Below, piece by piece: positions 20,294 to 31,500 of a DNA stretch of 64,000 bases (positions are counted from its first letter, which is position 1; the number at the start of each line of letters is the position of its first letter). The notes beneath the pieces were generated by a model. The model was not told where the DNA came from and searched no databases. It worked only from the letters and a program-made list of their open reading frames with translations. The position numbers and the translations under genes were made by a program. Source of the DNA: Strigamia acuminata (taxonomy: Eukaryota > Arthropoda > Chilopoda > Geophilomorpha > Linotaeniidae); assembly GCA_949358305.1 (NCBI GenBank), contig OX442314.1, positions 29,249,118 to 29,313,117 of the forward strand, read 5' to 3'.

Positions 20294-21560
20294 TGTCGCG
20301 CTCAACTCGGTCTGTCGCTAATACGTGGTATGAGTCACTCTCTAATCTCGCAATACCGCTTTACTCAAGCGGTTACCCAAATAATGTAACACGGCAAGAC
20401 AATGTAAAAGGTAAATATAATAAATGTATTTATTATACGGGAATATACAGTTAAAAGGGAATAAAATATGTAAGGGAATAAAAAGGTAAAAGGAAAGGTG
20501 TGTGAAGTTGGCGGGAAACTGGTCGAGGTCGTCCTTTGTCGCTGTGGATCCAAGATGGCGTCCGCGTGGCAACGTGGTGTCGTCTTGGGCCGGCGTGGCA
20601 ATGAATGGCGTCCTCGTCTCTCGTTTCTTGGTCGGTCCTTCGGGCTCACGCTGGTCGGGCGCGAGTGAATGCCTAAAAGGTCTTACTTCTGGTCTGTTGT
20701 CTAGGTTTAGGGTTTTGTTTAGGTGTCCGGCGATCACACAGCGGCGGACGCTTGGTGGTTCCCGGCGATACACACAGCGGCGGGAACGCTCGTCGTGGTT
20801 ACTGCAATTTAGGCTTGTGCGACCGTTTGTCTGCACAACTCGCTAAATTGGAGTAGGTTTACTATTTCTAGCTGGCTTGCTAAAATAGTGTGGTAATCTT
20901 ATTTCGCAGGTTACTCTGCGGAGGTTAACACAAATCAATCGTACTCACGTTAGAAGTCCCTTGTCCTAGGTCACTCCTGAAGTCTTTGTACTTAGGCTTG
21001 ATCGTTTTAGGACGTTTGGCTTTTACGTGTATCTTGGTTGATTTTTGTGTTGGTTCTGCCCGCTCAGTGCAAGGCAAATTCCTTTGCACAAAGCGGGGGT
21101 GACAGGTGACTAAAGCCACCCAATGGTGGAGAAGACGAATCTCCCCCACTCCCCCAGGGCAGACGCCCGTCCATTGACTGGATGTCAATGCTCTGAGGGA
21201 AGGGAGGCGCGCGTGCGACTCCCCCTCTTTACCCGTATGTAGGCCACGAGAGAAACTCTTCGTGCCCCACCCCAGTCGGGTCACCACAACGTCATTTCCT
21301 TCGCGCCGGTTCGAAATCTACTTTGCGAAATAGTACTTGTCCCAAGTACTATTTCGCCCGCGATTCTTGTCGCAGCCAATCCCGTGAGCTGTTTGAAATG
21401 ACGTCATTTCATCAACATTTTTGGTTGCTGTGTGAATGCTGTGGAATGACGTCATAAGTTTGAATTTGCATGTGTGTAGCACTGCGCGCAATTCACAGCG
21501 CGATTTTGATTGCGACGCGACGCGAAATCGCGGTATGGTTGCGCCCAGCATTATAAATTA
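20294..21560 (-). repeat. Probable G1 5' LTR (outer border uncertain)
   Basis: The inner end is fixed by the primer site. A minus-strand AATAAA at 20434-20429 fits an R-U5 border about 140 bases from the inner end. The upstream part is GC-richer and includes two perfect TGACGTCA sites. I could not find a second copy of this sequence in the window, so the outer limit near 21560 is a guess from composition only. No gene lies between 20226 and 21600. Confidence 0.4.
21399..21454. promoter_or_regulatory. Two CRE palindromes TGACGTCA
   Basis: TGACGTCA occurs at 21399-21406 and 21447-21454, 48 bases apart, each in an AT-flanked context (aaATGACGTCATtt). These are consensus CREB/ATF sites. They lie in the putative U3 region upstream of G1, where enhancers of LTR elements normally reside. 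Function is inferred from motif and position only. Confidence 0.5.
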
Positions 21561-22000
21561 ATAACCAACAATAAGAGCGTGGGTTTTGCGCTTATCCTAG
21601 TGCCAACCACGTAAACTAATTTGTAATTGGTATCTTTGAAAGTTTGGATGTTTGTAACCAGGGCTGGACTGGGTACAATTTGCGGCGATCCGGGTCTTAC
21701 TACTCAATATTTAGAATAAATATCAAGTACCGGTAATCACTGTTGAGATGCCGAATAGGACTTCTACTCAGCGGCCAAGTTTGTCTAGGGGAAATTATTT
21801 AACACATGAAATATAATATAAGAAAATCGATTTAATTGTTCTAATATACAATAAAATTTTAAAGCAATGAAACGGGGAAAATGTCTTCTCGAATATACAC
21901 TCACGGTTGCTCAGCTCCAAAGATGGCGTCGATGGCGTTGCGTGAGCGCGGATTTTGGCAGAGCAAGCTCAACGCTAAAATCTACCTCGAAATTTACCCT

Positions 22001-22085
22001 AATTTCTGTGGAGCATGCTCAACACAGAAATCACTTCTCGAGCACACAGCTTATTTTTGTGGAGCACGCTCAACACAAAGATCCT
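22001..22085. repeat. Pair of related short hairpins
   Basis: Two segments near 22004-22029 and 22053-22080 each form TTCTGTG-GAGCATGCTC-type stems (tgtg...cacA) with the common core GTGGAGCAYGCTCAACAC. They are diverged tandem copies about 50 bases apart in otherwise non-coding DNA. Confidence 0.4.
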
Positions 22086-22111
22086 CTTTGATTAACAGAG
22101 CAACCTCAATG

Positions 22112-22341
22112 TTAATCCACACAGCAAATGGGGTTGTTCTTGCACGTTGGGCATCGGCCATCACACGGGCGTTGCAATCCTTGCAAAAATAGGCGTGTGC
22201 ACAAGGTAACATTAGTGTGGTCCTGTCCTGTAGCAGGCAGACCACACATTTTGATGTTGCCGGCGGAGCAATCACTGGTGCGGCATCCAACTCATCAACC
22301 GCATCTGCCTCATTCACCACATTCGCCGCGGCCGCTAACAC
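22112..22341 (-). pseudogene. RING-finger fragment with a frameshift
   Basis: The minus-strand frame from ATG 22341 encodes an Ala-rich start and then CVVCLLQDRTTLMLPCAH, AYFCKDCNARVM, which is the C-C...C-H...C-C part of a C3HC4 RING. In this frame the last Cys pair is missing; a one-base shift after codon MADAQ gives CKNNPICC followed by a stop at 22112. RING domains of this kind bind E2 enzymes and act as ubiquitin ligases. The break, the short length and the surrounding repeats indicate a decayed gene piece or part of a small mobile element. The rest of 21600-23194 is repeat-derived, including a short GGCCACCGGGTCACA triplication near 22770-22805. Confidence 0.55.
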
Positions 22342-22669
22342 TGCGACATTTGCAGCTCGCTCAGCTCGGACAACGGCTTGCCGCTCAGGTACGATCGTGT
22401 TACGGCACGCGTACGCAATGCATACGTGACGTCGCGCTTACGAATACTTTCGTACGTCGCGCATAGGAATTGCGGCAAGATTCGTAAGCGCGACGTTGCG
22501 TGTGCGAATACGTGCTTCGTACAACAGGATTCGTAACCGCGGTTACGAATATCGCGCGTATTATTCAACACCAATACTGTGTTGGCTCTATGGTTATGTG
22601 GAATATATTCTATTTCAACTTTAAATTAAATAAAACAAGAAGTAAGCTATAGTTTTATTTATTAAACTA

Positions 22670-25440
22670 TTTGGAAATATGGTGCTCACTCAAATGTGTA
22701 TATTTGAGGTCACCACAAAATTTAGTACCGAGATATCTGGATGGGTCAAGCCACGATGGGCCCGCCGCGGGCCACCGGGTCACAGGCCACCGGGTCACAA
22801 GCCACCGGAAAATTTCATACTAATGAAGTAGATTGTCTAGGCAGAGTGTAGAATAGAAAATAATAATAGCATAATTAAGGTAAATTCTGTTTTTTTAGGA
22901 TGTTATTTTCATAGTGGGTATGGTGATCTGGATTTATTTCTGTGTTTTTGTTGTAAATAAATATCACCATTTAAAAGATAATTGTCTTATTTTATCTCAC
23001 AATAGTCTGGCATGTGCCAGACTCAGTCATGTGACTTGGGGGAGAAAACTCCCCAAGCACATTTGACCCCAAATTGATTGGGGCTTGCAGCTAATTAACC
23101 GTTTTGGTGCAACAGAATCCTTTGTTTCGCCAAACTGAGCTAATGGCGCAAGTTTACTGTGCAACTCAGAAGTGTGCCAGGTTTGGAACCCCAATGTGAC
23201 GGTGACGACCACAACTCCCATTTAACAATGGTACCGGGAAGAGATCGCAATAAATAAACAGTGAATACAATACGAGATAAATACAAGACAGTTTATTGTT
23301 GGCAAACAATATGGATGAGCTAAATTATACATAGGACTAATGCCGACATTTGGCAAGTTAAATCAGCTATTAAACTATACAAAGAATTGGCCAACTGGCC
23401 CTAGAATAATATCACTACGGGTCTGGAATATGGGAGCGGTTTCCCCATCGCTCGACCTGATTATAGATGTCATCTTAAGCCGGATGGCTGTGTCCTGGAG
23501 TCCGATACGGCTTCGCTGGTTTCCTTGGTTCGCTGTGTAAACTATCGCACGTCGATAAATCGAATGATCTGAGCATTGCGGTTGACTTTGTCTGCACCGC
23601 CACAACTTTGGGAGGATATTGGTGTAAGTAAATGTATTCATTTACTTATCAATATTCCACTTATGAATTATATTTAATTCATATCGTTGTGAATTCTTAT
23701 TTAGATATTTCGGGAATAAGTTGTCGTCAACTTATCGGTTATATTGAGTTCAATATGAGATTAAGTCTTCTGACTTGATTTTGGTCCAACTGGTTGTCGA
23801 GTTTAAGTTTTTCTGTTATAAATAAAATGAAGATTAAGCTTCCCGTCGCAACACACAATTGCCATCGATTAGAATATACGCCTTGCCATGCAGAACGGTA
23901 TCAAGCGTCCCCGGCGTCGCAGCACGGTCGTCCATCGAGTGGTTGACGGTACCACGTACACAGGGGTCGATAGCTCGCGGCTCCGCACAGCAGTTTTATC
24001 TCTCGCGGTACTAATAATAGACCGACTGCTTTGGCATCGAATACCATGAGAATCAGCTTGCCAAACACTTGGTGCTACTCGTGGTTACTGTAAAACAGAC
24101 TGCTTTGGCACCATCAGGTGAAGGAACCGATTCTCAACAATACCGATGCTACTCGTGGTAACGGAATACGTTCATACCGAAAAAGACAACTTGGTCCTGT
24201 CCGGAGGATACTGAATTGCACAACGGCGGGTTCTCCTTCGGCGTCGCAACCGTAGACTGTAACATTTATGCAACATAATAATCCCAGCACTTCGACTTCA
24301 ATTGCCGGCGGTGGCATGATTCTGTAGAATCATGCAACGGTTCTTTGCGAATAAATCAACAAAGAACCAAAAGGTTTTTTACGTGAACAACGAATCATAC
24401 TTCTTAAGTAACAATACCAAACAGAAATAATCAAACAGAGCTGCGGAATGGCCGATTGTTTGGGTTTATATAACCTGACTGGATTTAAGGATTAATCCAG
24501 TCATCCAATTGGAACATGGGTTCCACGAATCCCTCCAATCCCGTATCACCGGAAGTGGATACGGAGGAGCATTTATGCAAATTATGCTAATCCTTGTTAC
24601 AACCGGAACTGGATACCCAGGACCGGAAATGGGTTCCACCAATCAGATTGATCGGTTGACCGATTGATCGCTAAACATTCTGTCCCGCAGAAATGGAAGT
24701 TACATTGTATTTAACAATGTCAGATATTTAATATATATTTATATTAATATTTAACACAATTTATTCACTTGATTAAATATACGTTTATATTTAATCATGA
24801 GGTTTTCAAGTTCGTATTCGAATTTATCGCTAATTGCGATCGCGCCATCTAGTGGCAATATGGAGCATTGACAAATGCGGGTTTTAGCAGACGAATCTTC
24901 GTAATTATGCCGTGATACTTTAGTATCATGTGGAAATTAGTGTTTATTCTTAATAAACGAACATCTTTGTATTTGAAACATCATAAATGACTTTATTCTA
25001 GACATTTATCAGTTTTACACAGAATACTGTAAAAATACCGTCATAATGACACAACAGCGCTTTTCTATAGAAAATAGGCATTTATAGCCATTAAAAACCG
25101 TCACACCAATTTTGGCACACTCTTGAATACACACTGAAACAACACACACCTTTTTGGTGTTTTGGCGTGTAACAGTCGTTACACGCTTTTATCTTTGTTT
25201 CCGTGACAGAATCGCACTTTCTATTATTGTAATTCCCTTTCATTTTTTATATTCATTTCATTTGTATAATTACACCCGATTAAAATACTGTTCATTTGAT
25301 TTAAACCTTACTTGTGTTTATTTCCTTAAAACTCCTACACAACCCACATTTGATTATAAGTTCTATAAACGGCATTCACATGCGAGTTAACTGAGCTTAT
25401 CTATTTTAAGTTAGTTGAAATACCCGAATCGCAACATTAG
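22670..25440 (-). repeat. Degraded LTR-type repeat interrupted by the L1 solo LTR
   Basis: Read on the minus strand, 25400-25106 carries atgccgtttatag-type sequence, and 23194-22670 carries a GTTGCACC hairpin and paired CCCCAA/TTGGGG. The same landmarks in the same order occur in plus-strand pieces near 39100-40330 and 44700-44950. The two halves flank the L1 solo LTR, so an older LTR was split by it. No coding sequence is present outside the fragments listed separately. Confidence 0.45.
23195..25105 (-). mobile_element. Solo LTR of L1 (inverted orientation)
   Basis: This 1,911-bp copy of the L1 LTR runs TGTGACGG...CCGTCACA on the plus strand with no internal region next to it. CCAA lies immediately left (23191-23194) and right (25106-25109), a 4-bp target-site duplication, so this is a genuine insertion later reduced to one LTR by recombination. 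It lies within an older LTR-like repeat. Confidence 0.9.
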
Positions 25441-25597
25441 TTACAGTTTGTGTTCTATGAACAGAACTGATTTTTAGAGAGGGTTTCAAACCCAGGTTGC
25501 ACCATTTAATAAACAGAGCGAGGGTACTGTACATACAATTGTTTAATCTACAAACGTATGTTAATTAACTGAAAGTTGATCATAAATGTTTTTGCAG

Positions 25598-28500
25598 GCT
25601 ACTGGGGTAAGAACTAATGTAACATGGAGTAAAATAGCTATGCCAACTGGAACATGCTTTCAATCTGACATAGGTACACATCTAGACATTTTATATAAAT
25701 TGTACAAGTACATAAAATATTAATGCGAGAATTATCTTGTTGCAGCACCACGGAAATTTGCCGGAACTGCGTCACTAATATTTTTTAGTCTACAACCAGT
25801 GAAAGATCAAATATGTAATCAGCATGAGTACGAAGTAATGTACACCTATGGCCAAAAAAATCTTCACTTGCTCTCACGCTGCTCCAGCTCTAAATGAGCA
25901 GTTCAATTTTCCGCCACCGGCGGCCAGAGCAGTCTACTTTTCCTGGGGGCAACTGCAAGTTTAAATGCAACTAACACTTAGATTTTTAGTGAATTTAAAA
26001 GCAAATTTACCATGTTTTTGCACATATTTTAACACGTTTTTGCACACATTTTAACACATTTTTGCACACATTTTGTCACGTTTTGGCACATATTTTACCA
26101 TGTTTTTTCACACATTTTACCATGTTTTTGCACACATTGTGCCAAGTTTTTGCACACATTTTGCCACGTTTTGGCACACATTTTACCACGTTTTCGCACA
26201 CATTTTGCCAAGTTTTTGCAAACATTTTGCCACGTTTTGCACACATTTTGCCACGTTTTGGCACACATTTTGCCAAGTTTTTGCACACATTTTACCACGT
26301 TGTTGCACACATTTTAACACATTTTTGCACACATTTTGTCACGTTTTGGCACATATTTTACCATGTTTTTTCACACATTTTACCACGTTTTTGCACACAT
26401 TGTGCCAAGTTTTTGCACACATTTTGCCACGTTTTAGCACACATTTTGCCAAGTTTTTGCACACATTTTACCACGTTTTTGCACACATTTTAACACATTT
26501 TTGCACACATTTTGTCACGTTTTGGCACATATTTTACCATGTTTTTTCACACATTTTATCACGTTTTTGCACACATTTTACCACGCTTTTGCACACATTT
26601 TGCCACGTTTTGGCACACGTTTTGTCAAGTTTTTGCACACATTGTGCCAAGTTTTTGCACAAATTTTGCCACGGATTTGCACACATTTTGGCACACATTG
26701 TGCCAAGTTTTGCTACATTTTAATACGTTTTCGCACAAAAATGGTGTTTTTCAACAAAAGTAATGTTTTCAACAGAACAAAAATATGTTTTTTTTAGGCC
26801 AAAATGGTGTTTTTTAATCAAAAATTGTATTTTTATTTGCTGAAAATAGTGTTTTTGAATTTTAAATTGTTTTTTGCCCAAAAAGTGTTTTTTTTGCTCA
26901 AAAAGTGTTTTTTTTTGCCCGAAAAATGTATTTTTACACCAAAAATATCAAAGATACATGTTATTTTTTTTTACTTCTGATCCAGTGCCCAATTTTCATA
27001 ATAAAAGTTAATTTCATTGGCATTTTCTGAAGAAATACTAAAAAACTCATCATGTATTTATATGTATGGCTAGAATTTTTTTTAGATGTTTTTATATATT
27101 TTGCAAGCTTAATTCTCCATTCTTTAGGAAATATTTCATGTTGTTCTCTCACCCCTCCATCCAGAAGTCCAGTTAATCGATTTTGCTGTTCTACACTTAA
27201 TTTTGGTGCCATTTTTTGCAAAACAAAGTGTTTAATTCTTTTCCTTTAACCATGTTAGGAGTATGCAAATTTTGTGTGAAGTCAAGAAAATAAAATACAA
27301 CAAAAGTTATGATTTATTTTTTATTATATATTCAAAAATTTAATTTACAATAACCTGGTCCTGTTTAAGTGGATTTGGAATGATATTTATTTAATGTTCA
27401 CATCAAACTGTATAGAAGAAGAAATTCATCATAAAAACAAATAATAAACCTGAAAATCTAGTAATAGTTTTATTTTATTGAAAGAAGCAAATTCTAAAAT
27501 AAATTTTTTAATTTGAAAAGTTTGTTATTATTTGAAATCACAACTTTTCTTAGGAAACAAAAAAAACGTGGTAAAATGTCGGCAAAAACTTGGTAAAATG
27601 TGTGCAAAAACGTGATAAAATGTGTGCAAAAACTAGGCACAATGTGTGCCAAAACGTGATAAAATGTCTGCAAAAACGTGGTAAAATGCATGCAAAAACT
27701 TGGCAAAATGTGTGCAAATACGTGTTAAAATGTTGCAAAACTTTGGCAAAACGTGTGCCAAAACTTTGCAAAATGTGCGCCAAAACGTGGCAAAATGTGT
27801 GCAAAAACTTGGCATAATGTGTGCCAAAACGTGACAAAATGTGTGCAAAAACATGTTAAAATATGTGCAAAAACTTGGCAAAATGTGCGCCAAAACGTGG
27901 CAAAATGTGTGCAAAAACTTGGCATAATGTGTGCCAAAACGTGACAAAATGTGTGCAAAAACATGTTAAAATATGTGCAAAAACTTGGCAAAATGTGTGC
28001 AAAAACGTGTTAAAATGTGGCAAAACTTTGGCAAAACGTGTGCCAAAACGTGGCAAAATGTGTGCAAAAGCGTGGTAAAATGTGTGCAAAAACGTGTTAA
28101 AATATGTGCAAAAACATGGTAAATTTGCTTTTAAATTCACTAAAAATCTAAGTGTTAGTTGCATTTAAACTTGCAGTTGCCCCCAGGAAAAGTAGACTGC
28201 TCTGGCCGCCGGTGGCAGAAAATTGAACTGCTCATTTAGAGCTGTAGCAGTGTGAGAGCAAGTGAAGATTTTTTTGGCCATAGGTGTACAACTCCTTGCC
28301 TAATAAATGGAATATTGGTCAAAATAAAGTTCATGTCATGACCAATTTTCATACAATTTTTAAAAGATAACAAAATAAAGGAATGAATCATGGTGTTAAG
28401 ATATGATTCTACATTCGACCATTATTTAGCTATAATTCAGTTAAAAGAGAACTGGAAAATGTTGTTGCAATTTTAAGTAATCCGTACGGTAAAAATGACA

Positions 28501-31500
28501 ATATATGTAGGCAAGTGAAGCGCAAAACGGTGCGAATAACACCGGTGGAAGCGTGTATTTAGCACGGAAGGCGCCGTCTCGACCCGAGACGAACGTAACA
28601 CGGACGTTTTGCCGTGAAAAACAAGTGCGCGTGGCCTAATGCCACTTATCTGCGCAAAAACTATAAACTAAGCACTTATAAACGTGCTAGGTTAACTGGC
28701 AATGAGTTAAAACAATAAAATATAATGTTTAATCGAAATAATGCTTACATGTAATGTTCCTATTCATTTGAAATGGTTGGAAAACATCCTCGCACCTGTG
28801 TGCGGCCATCTTGGGTGAGAATAACAAACGATAACACCATCTGGTGTTAGAATTGGGCAATATAAAAAGGAAAATATTACAAGATGCATGATGCCACATG
28901 CATTTGATGGAAAACTAACAGCAAGGTGCTTAATGCACTTAAATATAACACAATCACGTACAATTGTACGGAATACAACTTGGAACATATCCAAAATAAG
29001 AAATACATTGAAAAGAGTCAATAAAAAGTAAATAACATAATGAATACTGAATAATCATTGATAACATCGACTCAAATAATAATTTGTGATCCGTACCGAA
29101 TCATATGACCAACAAATCCCCCCATGATTCGATACTGATCTGGGAAACTGGATAAACAACTGAAAAAGTAACACGAGAATTATGGTGTACCGATGTGTGA
29201 AAACCAAAAATAATAAATCGAATCATCGTGCCGGGTACTGTAACACAATCACAATAAAGCCCGAAAATTCCCACAGAACACGACGATCCTCGAAGTCGGT
29301 AGAATAATTTAAGAATGTCTTAGTCGGTTAAAGTTGAAAAATCCCTCCAATCAGTTTGTTAAGACGGTCGGACGACAGCCATTTGGTAAAAATGTCTGCA
29401 ATGTTGACGTCGCCGGGAATTTTTCAAAGTTGAAATCGCTTGGCCACATACCACTCCCTCAACCAATGGTACCTCACGCGAATGTGCTTAGTCTTGCTAT
29501 TCTCGACATCGTTCGACGTGAATTGAATCGATGCGAGAGCGTCGGAGTATACGATTGGCGATGATAAACGATTAAGAAATGGGAGTTGATGGAATACATG
29601 ATCGAGCCAGTATAGTTCTTTCACGCATTCCACGAGGGCGATGAATTCAGCCTCCATCGTGGAACACGCTACTGACGATTGCTTTTTACAGCTCCATCCG
29701 ATGGGTATGTTGCCAATAAAGGTAATGAAACCGCCGAAACTCAGAGATGTTGCGGTGTCGGAGGCCCACGAAGCGTCGGTACATGCCCAAAGTTGGCTCG
29801 AGTTGCATCCGGAAAGTTCGATCATGTAGTCGGCCGTATTTGCTACGTATCTCAAAACTTGAAGTAATGCCCGAATATGTGATTCATCGTAGCAGTTGTT
29901 GTATTGGGACAAAGCGATGATCGAATACAAAATGTCCGGACGTGTTCTTGAAGCCAAAAAGAGTAATGATCCGATTAGCGAGCGGTATGGAAAATCTGGT
30001 AAATTTTCCTTCGATCCTTTCACGAGCGTCGTTCCTACTGTGACCGGAACTTTGATCATCCGATCCGGTGTGATATCGAACTTCTTGAGAATTTTTGCAA
30101 TATATGCACGCTGTGAAATGAAAGTTCGGCCCGCGGATCTAATAAACTCTACGCCGAGCAACTTCGAAATGGGTCCGAGATTGACGATTTGAAATTTCGT
30201 TGAGATCAATTGAATAAGGTGCGTTAAGACGTTGTCGGTTGCGTAGAATAAAACTATATCGTCCACGTAGACTAGCATAATAGCCGATTTCCCGAATACG
30301 TAAACGCAGTTGCACGCCGGTAATTTGCGGAAACCGAGTGCACGAAGAGTCTCATCAAGCTTTTCATACCATTGTCGGCCTAATTGGTGAAGGCCGTACA
30401 ATGACTTGATCAATAACCAGACGTTGTTCGGGTTCGAGCAAGTAGCGCCGGCTGGAATTCGCATGTAGACGCGATGTTCGAGGTCCCCGTATAGGTATGC
30501 GCACTTTACATCCAAGTGCGCATCCTTCCATCCGAGTAGAGAGACGAGGAGACAAAAGAAGAATCGAATCAATACAAAATTAACGACGGGACTGAAGACT
30601 TCATCGTAGTCCACTCCAAGCGTCTGGCGAAAGCCTTGTGCGACAAGTCGGGCTCGATAACGAGAAATCTTCCCGGTAGTGTCGGTCTTTAGCTTGAATA
30701 TCCATTTGCATCCGAGAATCGTAGTGTCGGGCGGTCGTGGTACTTCCTGATAAACCTCACGTTCTTTAAACGTTCCCAACTCCTCGTCTATGGCTTCACG
30801 CCATTTCGGTGCATCGTGGAATTTTGGAATTTCGGCGAAAGATGCGGGTTCCGTTCGACAGAAATGAGCCACATGTCTGGCAGGGATCGTAGGCGTAGTA
30901 TATTCAATACTGCCAAAGAAAAAGAGTTCCGGATTATATTCGAGATGATTAAATTGACAATATTTCTCGATGTCCCCGCGTGAACGTAGTCGCACATCCG
31001 GTTCCGGGAAATAATATACATCGGTGTCAATCTTTCCGGGTCTCTGATCCTTGCGGAGATGTTCTTCACGTCTCCAACGTGCGCAATGCGAATCTCCCCC
31101 GACATATCTCCATATGTGAGCGGTCCTGTGTGCAGATGTAGGTGCTACTTCAGTCCCTTCAGTTCCTTGGAGGGGAGCTGGGGACATAGGGGCAGCATCG
31201 AAGACCGGTATCGTATGTTGGAGAACGGAGGTACCCGCTCTTCTTCGTGTCGTCACGAATCTGCGTGGAGAACCAGGTTGAGACACTGGGGGTGATGTTT
31301 GAGGTGAAGTTTGTGGTGACATGTGAGGAGAAGTGTAGTTAGACATTGGCACGAGAGAAACTTCATCGATATCATCAATGTCCCGATCCGTGTCATCACC
31401 TAGATTGCTGTCGGAACTCGGCAATCTCAAAGCACACGCTTCTTGAAATTGACGTTCCGGTGTCTGGAATTGTGCAGATGCAGCCGAACTCGAACTCTCT

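Larger units (their letters stand above)
12472..21560 (-). mobile_element. G1: Gypsy-type LTR retrotransposon, minus strand
   Basis: Reading from high to low coordinates there is an LTR end at 20294, a tRNA-Pro-like primer site, a leader ORF, Gag with a zinc knuckle, and Pol in the order protease, reverse transcriptase, RNase H, integrase. That domain order is Gypsy (Metaviridae-type). Gag and Pol frames are both long and open. The 5' LTR probably extends from 20294 to roughly 21560, but its outer border is not fixed. No matching 3' LTR is visible below 13070, so this copy may be truncated at its 3' end. Confidence 0.8.
25843..28286. mobile_element. TA-flanked inverted-repeat element carrying inverted minisatellites
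   Basis: Terminal inverted repeats of at least 178 bp start CACCTATGGCCAAAAAAATC at 25843 and end with the reverse complement at 28286; I count three mismatches. TA lies directly outside both ends, the target signature of Tc1/mariner elements, and the GGCCAAAA string is common in Tc1-like termini. The element sits seven bases into the intron of DEG/ENaC gene A. Its interior is mostly two inverted minisatellite arrays around a short unique middle, so it would fold into one long hairpin. No intact transposase is present. Confidence 0.75.

Noticed and set aside
26020-28118. CRISPR-like array
   Set aside because: Direct tandem minisatellite without unique spacers, in a eukaryotic intron.
26062-28164. 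Many overlapping reading frames of repeated HTF-x-HVLAHIL or MCAKTWQNVCKN peptide on both strands
   Set aside because: They are translations of the 21-bp minisatellite, whose unit length is a multiple of three; every frame is open by repetition.
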